Origin: Actinomadura craniellae
GTDB lineage: Bacteria; Actinomycetota; Actinomycetes; Streptosporangiales; Streptosporangiaceae
Direction of reading: 5' to 3'
Length of the DNA: 64,000 nucleotides
Assembly: GCF_003289645.1 (NCBI RefSeq)
Contig: NZ_QLYX01000001.1
Span: 682,001-746,000, forward strand
The position numbers and the translations under genes were made by a program. The notes under the pieces were generated by a model. That model made no database searches. It was not told the DNA's origin and was given only the letters and a program-made list of their open reading frames with translations. Of this stretch, positions 7,480 through 15,381 are shown piece by piece (within the stretch, counting starts at the first letter, position 1; every line of letters begins with the position of its first letter).

Positions 7480-8913
7480 ATGACAATGATCGCTGATCGG
7501 CCGAGCACGGCGGCGGCCCCGGCCGCCGCGCGCAGGCGTTCCGCCGAGCCGAGCCTGTGGCCGCTGGTGACCCGCCTGCATTTCTACGCCGCCCTGTTCG
7601 TGGCGCCCTTCCTGTTCCTGGCCGCGCTGACCGGGCTGGCCTACGCGTTCGCTCCGCAACTCGACCAGATCGTCTACCGCGACGTCCTGCGCGTCGAGCA
7701 GGTGACCGGCGACCCGCGCCCGATGCACCAGCAGATCCGGGCCGCCCGCGCCGCGCACCCCGAGGGCAGGATCGCCTCCGTCGTCCCGCCGGCCACCCCC
7801 GAGGAGACCACCCGGGTCGTGCTGGAGGTGGCCGAACCGGACGAGCGGCGGCGCAGCGTGTACGTCGACCCCTACACCGGCGAGGTGACCGGCGCGCTCA
7901 CCACCAAGCTGGGCGGCACACCGATCACGACCTGGCTGAGCGAGGCGCACAGCAACCTGCACCTGGGCGCACCGGGACGCATCTACCTGGAACTGGCCGC
8001 CAGCTGGCTCTGGCTGGTCGTCGTCGCCGGGCTGCTGATGTGGCTCGGCCGCCGGCGCCTCTACCGGGGCAAGGCCCCGTTCTGGCGGGCGCTCTGGTAC
8101 GACCGCTCCGGCCGCGGCGTTCGCCGCGACCGGAGCCGCCACGCCACCCTCGGCCTCTGGCTGTCCATCGGGGCGGTCTTCCTCAGCCTGACCGGGCTGA
8201 GCTGGTCCGACCACGGGGGCGCCCGGTTCGAGGCCGTCGAGCGGTCCCTGGGCGCGAAGGCTCCCGCCCTCGACACGGCCCTTCCCGTCCCCACGGGCAG
8301 GAAGGCCAGGCCACCCGGGGACGACGCGGCGACCGCCGGGGCCGCCGACCCGGCCCGGCGGGTCGGCCCGGTCCTGGCCGCCGCCCGGGCGGCCGGGCTG
8401 TCGGGACCCGTGGAGGTCGGCCTGCCCCGGGTGGACGGCACGGCCTGGACCGTCACCCAGACCGACAACCGCTGGCCGGTCCGCAAGGACCAGGTCGCCG
8501 TCGACCCCGCCACCGGCAAGGTCACCGACCGGGTCGACTGGGCCGACCATCCGCGGTCGAGCCGGCTGCGCTTCCTCGGCAGCCAGGTTCACCGCGGGCC
8601 GCTGTTCGGGCCGGTCAACCAGGCCGTGCTCGCCGTCATCGCGCTCGGCCTGCTCGTCGTGATCGCCTGGGGCTACCGGATGTGGTGGCGGCGCCGGCCC
8701 ACCGGCGCCGAGCGGTGGACCCTCGGCGGCCGGCCGCCGCCCCGCGCCGCCTGGCGGAAGCTGCCGGTCCCGGTGCTCGTGACCGGGTTCCCCGTGCTGC
8801 TCGTCCTGCTGTGGGCGATGCCGGTGCTCGGCCTCAGCCTCGCCGGCTTCCTCGTGGCCGACGCGGTGGTGGGCGCCGTCCAGCGGCGGCGCGCCGCCGA
8901 CCCGGCGCGCTGA
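7480..8913 (+). CDS. PepSY-associated transmembrane protein
   Basis: A 477-residue membrane protein of the PepSY-TM family (PiuB-like). A hydrophobic segment follows the conserved start WPLVTRLHFYAALFVAPFLF. A periplasmic PepSY-like part follows (IASVVPPATPEETTRVVLEV, VYVDPYTGEVTG). Then come LSEAHSNLHLGAPGRIYLEL with family-typical histidines and further membrane segments (LSIGAVFLSLTGLSW; AVLAVIALGLLVVIAWGYRM). The end is a hydrophobic pair after a basic loop. Family members are linked to iron or copper transport and to reductive ferric uptake. Here it faces a putative secreted copper protein, so a metal role is plausible. The start ATG follows GGGTGAG. Confidence 0.88.
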   Translation: MTMIADRPSTAAAPAAARRRSAEPSLWPLVTRLHFYAALFVAPFLFLAALTGLAYAFAPQLDQIVYRDVLRVEQVTGDPRPMHQQIRAARAAHPEGRIASVVPPATPEETTRVVLEVAEPDERRRSVYVDPYTGEVTGALTTKLGGTPITTWLSEAHSNLHLGAPGRIYLELAASWLWLVVVAGLLMWLGRRRLYRGKAPFWRALWYDRSGRGVRRDRSRHATLGLWLSIGAVFLSLTGLSWSDHGGARFEAVERSLGAKAPALDTALPVPTGRKARPPGDDAATAGAADPARRVGPVLAAARAAGLSGPVEVGLPRVDGTAWTVTQTDNRWPVRKDQVAVDPATGKVTDRVDWADHPRSSRLRFLGSQVHRGPLFGPVNQAVLAVIALGLLVVIAWGYRMWWRRRPTGAERWTLGGRPPPRAAWRKLPVPVLVTGFPVLLVLLWAMPVLGLSLAGFLVADAVVGAVQRRRAADPAR

Positions 8914-8919
8914 GCCCGA

Positions 8920-9645
8920 TCAGTCCGAGAGCGCGATGCCCCGCAGGAAGCGGTACGTCTCCTCCGTGGCGACGTTGACCCCCTGGACCAGGATCACCAG
9001 GTCCGGCCGGGGCCGCCACAGGACGATCGACTGGTGGTGGTGGCCCCGGCTGGTCGAGCCGGTGGCCGTTCCCCGGGGCACCCACACCGGACCGAACGGG
9101 CGCGCCTGGTCCAGCGTGTGGAGCGTGTCCCGGGTCGCCGACGGGTCCACCTTCCCGGTGGTCACGGTCACGATGATCAGCGGGACCTTCCGCCGCTGCC
9201 CGGGCGGGGCCGATCCGCGGTAGACCATCAGCCAGCGCCGCGTCCCCTCCGGCACGGGCCGGGTCTCCATCAGCCCGGGCCCGGGCAGGAGAGGTGTGTT
9301 CTCCTCGCGCAGGCCCGCGGGCACGTAGCCGAACTTGATCATCGCGGTGGGGTCGTAGGCGGCGGGCCGCCCGGCGGCCGTGGCCACCGGGGAGGCGGCG
9401 GGGGAGGGCCCGGGATCCCGCACGATCCCGGCGCCGAGGACGGTGGTGACGGCGACGGTGGCCACGGCGGCGCAGACCAGGGACAGCTGGGCCGCCCGCC
9501 GCGCGCGCCGGGGCGGGGCGCTGCCCATGATCACCCGCAGTGCCATGTCGTCGGGCAGTTCGACGTCCTCGACCAGGCCGTCGAGGTAGTCGCGGACGAG
9601 TTCCCGCGCCCGCTCGTCCGCGGGCTCGCCGGAATGTGCCGTCAT
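8920..9645 (-). CDS. Single-pass membrane protein, probable anti-sigma partner of the adjacent SigE-family factor
   Basis: A 241-residue protein whose ATG overlaps the stop of the sigma factor (ATGA), a typical sigma/anti-sigma arrangement. Residues 1-50 are cytoplasmic (ARELVRDYLDGLVEDVELPD). A membrane segment lies at about 58-78 (AAQLSLVCAAVATVAVTTVL). The outside part, about 160 residues, is beta-rich with no known motif; it includes RGHHHQSIVLWRP and ends RFLRGIALSD. I see no zinc-binding HxxxCxxC motif, so it is not a ZAS-type anti-sigma factor. The role is inferred from position and topology. Confidence 0.7.
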   Translation of the reverse strand: MTAHSGEPADERARELVRDYLDGLVEDVELPDDMALRVIMGSAPPRRARRAAQLSLVCAAVATVAVTTVLGAGIVRDPGPSPAASPVATAAGRPAAYDPTAMIKFGYVPAGLREENTPLLPGPGLMETRPVPEGTRRWLMVYRGSAPPGQRRKVPLIIVTVTTGKVDPSATRDTLHTLDQARPFGPVWVPRGTATGSTSRGHHHQSIVLWRPRPDLVILVQGVNVATEETYRFLRGIALSD

Positions 9646-10166
9646 CGTCCCGCTCCTCGCACCGGTTCGTTCGCCTGGTCGTCCAGCGACAGCTGCTCCC
9701 GCAGGGCCTTGAGGGCCCGGTGGGCCTGGCTCTTGACGGTGCCGACCGAGACGCCCATGAGCTTGGCGGTCTCGGCCTCGGTCAGATCCGCCCAGTAGCG
9801 CAGCACGATCACCGTGCGCTGCCGGTGCGGCAGCCGCTCGACGACCCCGCCCACGGCCTTGCGGGTGAGCATCTCGTCCCAGGGGGCGTAGCTGCCCCCC
9901 TCCTCGTCCCGGAGGCCGATGCGCTCGGGGCGCCGCTGGCGCTGCCGCCAGCTGTCGCGGGTCGCGTTCACCAGGGCGCGGCGCACGTAGCTCTCGGGGT
10001 CGCCCCGCCGGGCGATCCGGTCCCACTTGCGGTACACCCGTTCGAGCGCGCCCTGCAGCAGATCCTCGGCGAGGTCGTGGTCACCGGTGAGCGCCACGGC
10101 GAAGCGCAGCAGCCCCGCACCGCGTTCCTCCACGAACGCGGTGAAGGTCGCCGGATCTGCGTTCAT
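9642..10166 (-). CDS. SigE-family ECF RNA polymerase sigma factor
   Basis: A 174-residue extracytoplasmic-function sigma factor of the actinobacterial SigE family. Region 2 is visible as FAVALTGDHDLAEDLLQGAL followed by RVYRKWDRI. Region 4 is visible as LPHRQRTVIVLRYWADLTEA and then MGVSVGTVKSQAHRALKALR (helix-turn-helix). Its stop overlaps the start of the membrane partner gene. It probably responds to an envelope signal through that protein. No -35/-10 of its own type is evident upstream. Confidence 0.9.
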   Translation of the reverse strand: MNADPATFTAFVEERGAGLLRFAVALTGDHDLAEDLLQGALERVYRKWDRIARRGDPESYVRRALVNATRDSWRQRQRRPERIGLRDEEGGSYAPWDEMLTRKAVGGVVERLPHRQRTVIVLRYWADLTEAETAKLMGVSVGTVKSQAHRALKALREQLSLDDQANEPVRGAGR

Positions 10167-10275
10167 GAAGCCTCCGTACTCGCGCCACCGTGGAGAACAC
10201 GGCAGGTGCGGCCGGATGGTTGCACGTGCAGATCACATTTCCGGGAGAAAGTTCCGGGGCCGCGGTGCCGCCCGG

Positions 10276-11328
10276 TCAGCATCCCGGCAGGGTGCCGCCC
10301 GACCTGTTGTAGGTGATCCGGATGCCGTTGTAGTAGTAGTAACCCGCGCCGGAGGAGCGGGTGAAGCTGAGCGTTCCCGTCGCGCCGAAGTAGGTGACGG
10401 CGGTGCCGTTCGCGGCCAGGTAGTTGTCGGCCCGGCCCCGGGTGTTGGGGCCGACGACCCCGTCGGCGGTCAGCCCCTCGGCGCGCTGCCACTGCCGGGT
10501 CGCGGCGGCGGTGCCGCCGCCGAACACGCAGTCGACCTCGGACCAGAGCATGTTGTTGTCGGCGTACAGGATGTACTGCCACATGCCGGTGTAGTTGCCG
10601 TTGGAGTAACCGCATCCGGCGCACAGGGTGGCCTCGTTGCCGAGGTCGTCGGTGGCCGTCCCCGCGCCGTCGACGACCAGGTTCCCGGTGCCCAGCGCGG
10701 TCACCTCGCCCTCGGCGGGGACCTTCACGACCTGGTCGAGGGTGCCGGGGGCCGGCGGCTTGGCCTGGGCGATCACCGACCGGGTCTTCGCCGCGACCTT
10801 GGTGCCGTCCGCGGGCAGTGCCCGGGCGATCGCGGTCAGCTGGTCCCGGGTGACGGCGCCCTTCCCGATGACCTGGTAGTTCACGCCGGGACGCTCCGAC
10901 CAGGTCACGATCGTCAACCCCGGTCCCCACTGGTCGGCGGTGCCGGCCACGACCGCGGGCCGCGTCCCCGCGCCGGGCCGGGGCACCCGCAGGCTGCCCA
11001 GTACCCGCGCGTTCGCGGCCACCGACGTCGCCGACGCGGTCCGGACCGCCCCCACCTCGCGCACGACGCTGACCAGGTTGCGGCCGTGGGTGAAGGTGAG
11101 GAGGTCGCCCTGGACCTTCTCCGCCTGGTCCAGTTCCGACGCGTCGGAGCGGGCGATGCGGTCGCGCGGCGCGTAGCCGGGCAGCACCTTGGCGACCACG
11201 GCCCGGACGTCCGTGGCGAAGTCGGCCCGGACCGCGGCGTGTCCCGCGGGGGCGAGCAGGGAGGCGACGCACAGCGGTGTCCCCAGGATCACCAGCCGGG
11301 CGGCCGCCGTGCGCAGTCGCTGTGCCAA
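10276..11328 (-). CDS. Secreted protein with C-terminal peptidoglycan-binding domain
   Basis: A 350-residue protein. The likely start is a TTG preceded by GAGAGGAAAG; the frame extends further upstream but without a ribosome-binding site or signal-like residues. Residues 1-32 are a signal peptide (RLVILGTPLCVASLLAPAGHA). The middle, about residues 35-210, contains charged and beta-rich parts of unknown function (FTHGRNLVSVVREVG; NYQVIGKGAVTRDQLTAIAR). The C-terminal part has a PG_binding_1-like repeat (TAAATRQWQRAEGLTADGVV) and a Tyr-rich end (GYYYYNGIRITYN). It includes CAGCGYS with paired cysteines. It probably acts in the cell wall. The adjacent sigma pair may control it, but that is only positional. 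Confidence 0.72.
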   Translation of the reverse strand: MAQRLRTAAARLVILGTPLCVASLLAPAGHAAVRADFATDVRAVVAKVLPGYAPRDRIARSDASELDQAEKVQGDLLTFTHGRNLVSVVREVGAVRTASATSVAANARVLGSLRVPRPGAGTRPAVVAGTADQWGPGLTIVTWSERPGVNYQVIGKGAVTRDQLTAIARALPADGTKVAAKTRSVIAQAKPPAPGTLDQVVKVPAEGEVTALGTGNLVVDGAGTATDDLGNEATLCAGCGYSNGNYTGMWQYILYADNNMLWSEVDCVFGGGTAAATRQWQRAEGLTADGVVGPNTRGRADNYLAANGTAVTYFGATGTLSFTRSSGAGYYYYNGIRITYNRSGGTLPGC

Positions 11329-11479
11329 GGTCTTTCCTCTCGCTCGTGAACTCGCCTGAGATGTACTAAGGATCTTCGAGTGACAAGAGTGGCACGAGCA
11401 ATACGCGAAAGTGGCCTGACACGGCCAAGATGTGCGCAATGCACGATTCATTGGTATTCTCGCCAGGTGAGGAGATCCC

Positions 11480-11851
11480 TCAGGCCCTGGGGGCGGCGTC
11501 GCCGGGGGCGAGGACCTGGAGGATCTCGCCGTGGCCCTCCCAGCCCTCCCACAGGTCGCGGTGCAGCCGCAGGAGGCGCGAGCACCACTCGACCACCTCC
11601 TCCTTCGACCGCACCTGGTACAGCGCGTAGCCGACGATCTCCCTGCTCCCGGGGGAGGGACCGTCGGTCACGCCGAGCTCCCCGCCGGAGACCTCGATCC
11701 GCGCGCCCGCCGCACTCGGGGCGAGCCCGCCGCCGTCGAGCAGCACGCCCGCCCGGATCGCCGCGTCCCCGAGCTTCGAGATCTCCTCGAACAGCTCGGG
11801 CGGGGGTGGGGTCGCGGGCCGGGCGGCCTTCAGCAGCGCCAGGTAGCGCAT
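11480..11851 (-). CDS. YciI/DGPF-family protein
   Basis: A 123-residue protein starting MRYLALLKAARPATPPPPEL after GGAGATC. It has the YCII-related fold: the small Met-Arg-Tyr start, GVLLDGGGLAPS, VTDGPSPGSREIVGYALYQV (the DGPF-like stretch) and EEVVEWCSRL. In actinomycetes these proteins often accompany an ECF41-like sigma factor; none lies next to it here, although a SigE-family factor is 1.3 kb away. The enzymatic function is not established. The gene lies between the peptidoglycan-binding protein and NhaA, all leftward. Confidence 0.85.
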   Translation of the reverse strand: MRYLALLKAARPATPPPPELFEEISKLGDAAIRAGVLLDGGGLAPSAAGARIEVSGGELGVTDGPSPGSREIVGYALYQVRSKEEVVEWCSRLLRLHRDLWEGWEGHGEILQVLAPGDAAPRA

Positions 11852-11977
11852 CGTCGGATCTCCTCGCTCCGGGCCGGGTCCGGCCGACCGGGCCTCCACC
11901 TACTCCTCGAACGGCGGTCGCGGAAATCGACGGGCCGTACCGGATTCCCCGAAAAAACCGGGAGCGGCGCCCCGGCG

Positions 11978-13186
11978 TCAGCTGTGGGCGCGGGTGCGCA
12001 GCCGCAGCAGGACCAGCCCGACGGCCGACGCGATGAACGAGGCGGCCAGGACGGAGGTGGCGGCGTGTTCGGCCGCCACGGGGTCGTCGGTGGTCAGCCG
12101 GGCGATCAGCAGGCTGACGGTGTAGCCGATCCCGCCCAGCACCGCCACGGGCAGGACGTCCGCCCAGCCCACCCCGCTCGGGAGGGAGGCCAGCCGCAGC
12201 CGCACCGCCAGGTACGCGCCGCCGAAGATGCCGACCACCTTGCCGACCAGCAGGCCGAAGAAGATGCCCTGGGCGATCGGGTCGCTCACCGCCGTGCCGA
12301 TCGCGCCGAGCCCGATGCCGGCCGCGGCCAGCGCGAACAGCGGGACGATGAGCCCGGCCGAGATCGGGTGCAGCCGGTGCTCCAGCCGCTCGGCCGGGGA
12401 CTCCTTCTCCCCGGGTCCGGCGACGACCGGGGTGAGCAGGCCGAGGAGGACGCCCGTGACGGTGGCGTGCACGCCGCTGGCGTGGATGCAGACCCAGGCG
12501 GCCACCACCAGCGGGATCATCAGCGGCAGCGGGGTCCGGCGGTGGCGCTGGGCCAGCCAGTAGGCCCCGCACAGCGCCAGCCCGGCCAGCAGCCACAGCA
12601 GGTTGAGGCCCTGGGTGAACAGCACCGCGATGAGCGCGATCGCGCCGAGGTCGTCGATGACGGCCATCGACAGCAGCAGCACCCGCACCCCCGCCGGCAG
12701 TGCCGAGCCGGCCAGGGCCAGCACCCCCAGCGCGAAGGCGATGTCGGTGGCCACCGGGACCGCCCACGCCCCGCCGTCGGCGGCCCGCCCGCCCGAGACG
12801 GCCAGCGCGACCAGCGCGGGCACGATCATCCCGCCGGCGGCGGCCAGCAGGGGCAGCGCGGCGGCCCGCCATCCGGCCAGCTCGCCGACGGTCAGCTCGC
12901 GCTTGACCTCCATGCCCGCGACGAAGAAGAACACCGCCAGCAGCCCGTCGGACACCCACGCCGCGACCGGCAGGTGCAGGTGCAGCCAGTGCGGTCCGAG
13001 TTCCGCGCCCCAGATCTGCTCGTAAGCGCCCGGGGCGAGGTTGGCCCACAGCAACGCGATCGCGGTCGCCGCCAGCAGCAGCTTCCCGCCCGTGGTCTCC
13101 TCGCGCAGGAACTCGGCGAGCGATTCGGATCGCTCGTCCTTGCCGTTCGAGCGGCCGAACGGAAGGGACGGGCGAGGCATGCGCAT
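11978..13186 (-). CDS. nhaA: Na+/H+ antiporter NhaA
   Basis: A 402-residue polytopic membrane protein; I chose the ATG after CAGGAG. It exchanges sodium for protons and is used in pH and salt homeostasis. Family marks include LLAVFFFVAGMEVKRELTVG, AVPVATDIAFALGVLALAG and LSMAVIDDLGAIALIAVLFT, with the ion-binding Asp pair in IDDLGA. About twelve hydrophobic segments are present. The C-terminal part (GIGYTVSLLIARLTTDDP) is also typical. The cytoplasmic N-terminal extension of about 25 residues (MRMPRPSLPFGRSNGKDERS) is hydrophilic. It is divergent from the small ArsR gene. Confidence 0.95.
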   Translation of the reverse strand: MRMPRPSLPFGRSNGKDERSESLAEFLREETTGGKLLLAATAIALLWANLAPGAYEQIWGAELGPHWLHLHLPVAAWVSDGLLAVFFFVAGMEVKRELTVGELAGWRAAALPLLAAAGGMIVPALVALAVSGGRAADGGAWAVPVATDIAFALGVLALAGSALPAGVRVLLLSMAVIDDLGAIALIAVLFTQGLNLLWLLAGLALCGAYWLAQRHRRTPLPLMIPLVVAAWVCIHASGVHATVTGVLLGLLTPVVAGPGEKESPAERLEHRLHPISAGLIVPLFALAAAGIGLGAIGTAVSDPIAQGIFFGLLVGKVVGIFGGAYLAVRLRLASLPSGVGWADVLPVAVLGGIGYTVSLLIARLTTDDPVAAEHAATSVLAASFIASAVGLVLLRLRTRAHS

Positions 13187-13344
13187 GGGGGCGGCTCCTG
13201 ATCCGAAGACGACGACGGCACCGCCGACCAGACTTCCCGGCACACCCTGCGCGAATCGGCCACGCATTGTCTCCACCCTAACCGCGGCCGTCACCTGCGA
13301 TCACCGGCGGGGCGGACCGCCGGCAGGCGTATCGCCTTTGATTT

Positions 13345-13364
13345 ATATAAGTCAATGCTTGTAT
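13345..13364. promoter_or_regulatory. Palindromic operator candidate for the adjacent ArsR regulator
   Basis: ATATAAGTCAATGCTTGTAT is an imperfect 20-base palindrome (outer seven pairs with one mismatch). It lies 9 bases before the GTG of the ArsR-family gene. This is the usual form and place of an autoregulatory ArsR site. Confidence 0.6.
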
Positions 13365-13373
13365 TCTCGAGCA

Positions 13374-13739
13374 GTGCACGCGTTCGACGTTCTCGGCGAT
13401 CCGGTGCGGCGCAGGATCCTCGAACTGCTCGCCGACGGGGAGATGACCTCCGGCGCGGTGTGCGCGGTGATCCGCGAGGAGTTCGGAATCTCCCAGCCGG
13501 CCGTGTCGCAGCATCTCAAGGTGCTCCGCGACGCGGGCTTCGCCACCGTCCGACCCGAGGGAACCCGGCGGCTGTACGCCGTGAACTCCGAACCGCTGCG
13601 CGAGGTGGACGCCTGGCTCGACCGCTTCCGGCGGTTCTGGACCCCCCACCTGGACGCGTTGGCCACGGAGCTGGCCCGCGGCAAACGCGAGCGCCGCCTC
13701 CGCGACGGCGGGAGCGGCCCGGCGGCGAGGACCTCGTGA
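13374..13739 (+). CDS. ArsR/SmtB-family transcriptional regulator
   Basis: A 121-residue winged-helix protein starting at GTG (VHAFDVLGDPVRRRILELLA). The helix-turn-helix is EFGISQPAVSQHLKVLRDAG, and the wing is FATVRPEGTRRLYAV. The C-terminal helix (VDAWLDRFRRFWTPHLDALA) is that of the actinobacterial subgroup often paired with SRPBCC (AHSA1) proteins; no such partner is present here. No metal-binding CxC motif is visible, so a metal sensor role is unlikely. The frame is open far upstream of the GTG, but the start chosen matches the family and the palindrome. A short gap separates it from the convergent OYE gene. Confidence 0.88.
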   Translation: MHAFDVLGDPVRRRILELLADGEMTSGAVCAVIREEFGISQPAVSQHLKVLRDAGFATVRPEGTRRLYAVNSEPLREVDAWLDRFRRFWTPHLDALATELARGKRERRLRDGGSGPAARTS

Positions 13740-13809
13740 CCGACGTCACCGGCCGGCGGCGGAGTGGGCCGCGGCCTTCTCCACCCCGTTCCCGGAACCC
13801 CGCCCCGGT

Positions 13810-14901
13810 TCAGCCGGCCCGCAGGTACTGGTCGGGCAGCCGGGGCTCGGCGCCCAGCGTGCGGGCGGCCCGGTTCGGCCAGTAAGGGTCGCGCAGCAGC
13901 TCCCGGCCGAGCAGGACGGCGTCGGCCCGGCCGGCGCCGATGATCTCCTCGGCCTGGTGCGGGTCGGTGATCTCGCCGACGGCGGCCACCGGCAGGTCGG
14001 TCTCGGCGCGGACCCGGGCCGCGAACGGCACCTGGTAGCCGGGGCCGGTCTGGATCCGCGCGCCGGACGCGTTGCCGCCGCTGGAGACGTCGAGCAGGTC
14101 GACGCCATGGGCGAGCAGTTCCTTGGCCAGCCGCACGGTGTCGTCCAGGGTCCAGCCCGCGCGCTCGTCCTCGGGGTTCTCGGTGAGCCAGTCGGTCGCC
14201 GAGATGCGGAAGAAGACCGGAAGGTCGTCCGGCCAGACGGCGCGCACGGCGTCGACGACTTCGAGTGCCAGCCGGGTGCGGTTCTCGAAGGAGCCGCCGT
14301 AGGCGTCGGTGCGATGGTTGCTGTAGGGGGAGAGGAACTCGCCGATCAGGTAGCCGTGCGCGCCGTGCACCTCCACGGCCTGGAAGCCGGCCCGCAGCGC
14401 GCGCCGCGCCGCGCGGGCGAAGTCGTCGACGACGCGGCGGATCTCGTCCACGCTCAGCTCGGTGGGTACCGGGTGGTCCTCCCGGAACGGGACGGGGCTC
14501 GGCGCGACCGGCCGCCATCCGCCGTCGCCGGGGGCGACCGGAGCGCCGCCGCGCCACGGCAGGTCGGTGGAGGCCTTGCGCCCGGCGTGCGCGAGCTGGA
14601 TGCCCGGCACCGTGCCGTGCCGGGCCAGGAACCGGGTGATCCGGGTGAACGCCGCCTCCTGGCGGTCGTTCCACAGTCCCAGGTCGGCCGGGCTGATCCG
14701 GCCCTCGGGGGAGACCGCCGTGGCCTCGGTGAGGATCAGCCCGGCGCCGCCCACGGCCCGGGCCGCGAGGTGGGCGAAGTGCCAGTCGTCCGGGACGCCG
14801 GTCTCGGGGCCCTCGGTCGCGGCGGAGTACTGGCACATCGGTGCCATCCAGACCCGGTTGGGAATCGTCAGCGACCGCAGGGTGATGGGTTCGAACAGCA
14901 C
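13810..14901 (-). CDS. NADH:flavin oxidoreductase, old yellow enzyme (YqjM/NamA-like)
   Basis: A 363-residue FMN-dependent TIM-barrel reductase. It would reduce activated C=C bonds of enones or nitro compounds with NAD(P)H. It starts MLFEPITLRSLTIPNRVWMA; the segment MAPMCQYSA holds the regulatory Cys of the YqjM class. GIQLAHAGRKAS, AGFQAVEVHGAHGYLIGEFL and SPYSNHRTDAYGGS are the substrate and FMN site marks (His pair in HGAHGY). ADAVLLGRELLRDPYWPNRA closes the phosphate-binding end. It is divergent from the second ArsR gene, and the operator repeats between them suggest direct control by that regulator. Confidence 0.93.
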   Translation of the reverse strand: MLFEPITLRSLTIPNRVWMAPMCQYSAATEGPETGVPDDWHFAHLAARAVGGAGLILTEATAVSPEGRISPADLGLWNDRQEAAFTRITRFLARHGTVPGIQLAHAGRKASTDLPWRGGAPVAPGDGGWRPVAPSPVPFREDHPVPTELSVDEIRRVVDDFARAARRALRAGFQAVEVHGAHGYLIGEFLSPYSNHRTDAYGGSFENRTRLALEVVDAVRAVWPDDLPVFFRISATDWLTENPEDERAGWTLDDTVRLAKELLAHGVDLLDVSSGGNASGARIQTGPGYQVPFAARVRAETDLPVAAVGEITDPHQAEEIIGAGRADAVLLGRELLRDPYWPNRAARTLGAEPRLPDQYLRAG

Positions 14902-14946
14902 GGTGGGCCCCTCTCAGGTTCGTCGGGCGACTCCTTATACGATAAG

Positions 14947-15007
14947 CATCGTACTACGATGGTTGTCAAACTACGATGATGGTCGTACTACGACGAGCGT
15001 CGTACGA
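14947..15007. promoter_or_regulatory. Cluster of TCGTA-type operator dyads between OYE and ArsR genes
   Basis: Several overlapping dyads with the same core. CATCGTACTACGATG lies at 14947-14961 (7-base arms around C). TACGA...TCGTA lies at 14972-14987. TCGTACTACGA lies at 14983-14993 (5-base arms around C). TCGTACGA lies at 15000-15007 (perfect). They fill the space before both divergent genes and are likely binding sites of the ArsR protein 15037-15381. Confidence 0.7.
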
Positions 15008-15036
15008 TTGGGGTCGAGGGCGAGGAGGAGATCCCC

Positions 15037-15381
15037 ATGACCGGCAGGGTTCTGGAACATCCGGAGGTCGAGGAGATCCGGCTGGAGGCCGTGCTGCACG
15101 CGCTCGCCGACCCCATGCGCCTGGAGGTGGTGCGCTTCCTGTCCTGCGTGGACCGGGAGGTCGCGTGCTCGGAGATCGACCTCGTGGTGAGCAAGTCCAC
15201 CACCACGCACCACTACCGGGTGCTGCGCGAGGCCGGCGTGATCAACCAGGTCTACCGCGGCACCGCGAAGATGAACTCCCTGCGCCGCGCCGACCTCGAC
15301 GCACTCTTCCCCGGCCTGCTCGACAGCGTCGTCGCCGCGGCCGTCCGGGAGGCGGAGCAGGCCGATCAGGCCAGCGTGTAG
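15037..15381 (+). CDS. ArsR-family transcriptional regulator of the OYE gene
   Basis: A 114-residue winged-helix protein starting at ATG after GAGGAG. Its helix-turn-helix region reads SEIDLVVSKSTTTHHYRVLR, with the dimerisation and recognition helices of ArsR proteins (LEAVLHALADPMRLEVVRFL before it, INQVYRGTAKMNSLRRADLD after it). Cysteines occur at CVDREVAC, which could sense electrophiles or redox state; that is inference. It is divergent from an enone reductase, so induction by electrophilic compounds is plausible. Its end overlaps the end of the convergent P450 gene by 16 bases. Confidence 0.92.
   Translation: MTGRVLEHPEVEEIRLEAVLHALADPMRLEVVRFLSCVDREVACSEIDLVVSKSTTTHHYRVLREAGVINQVYRGTAKMNSLRRADLDALFPGLLDSVVAAAVREAEQADQASV

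Noticed and set aside
11531-13201. 556-residue rightward frame opposite NhaA
   Set aside because: NhaA is unmistakable on the other strand; the frame is Gln/Arg/Gly-rich noise.
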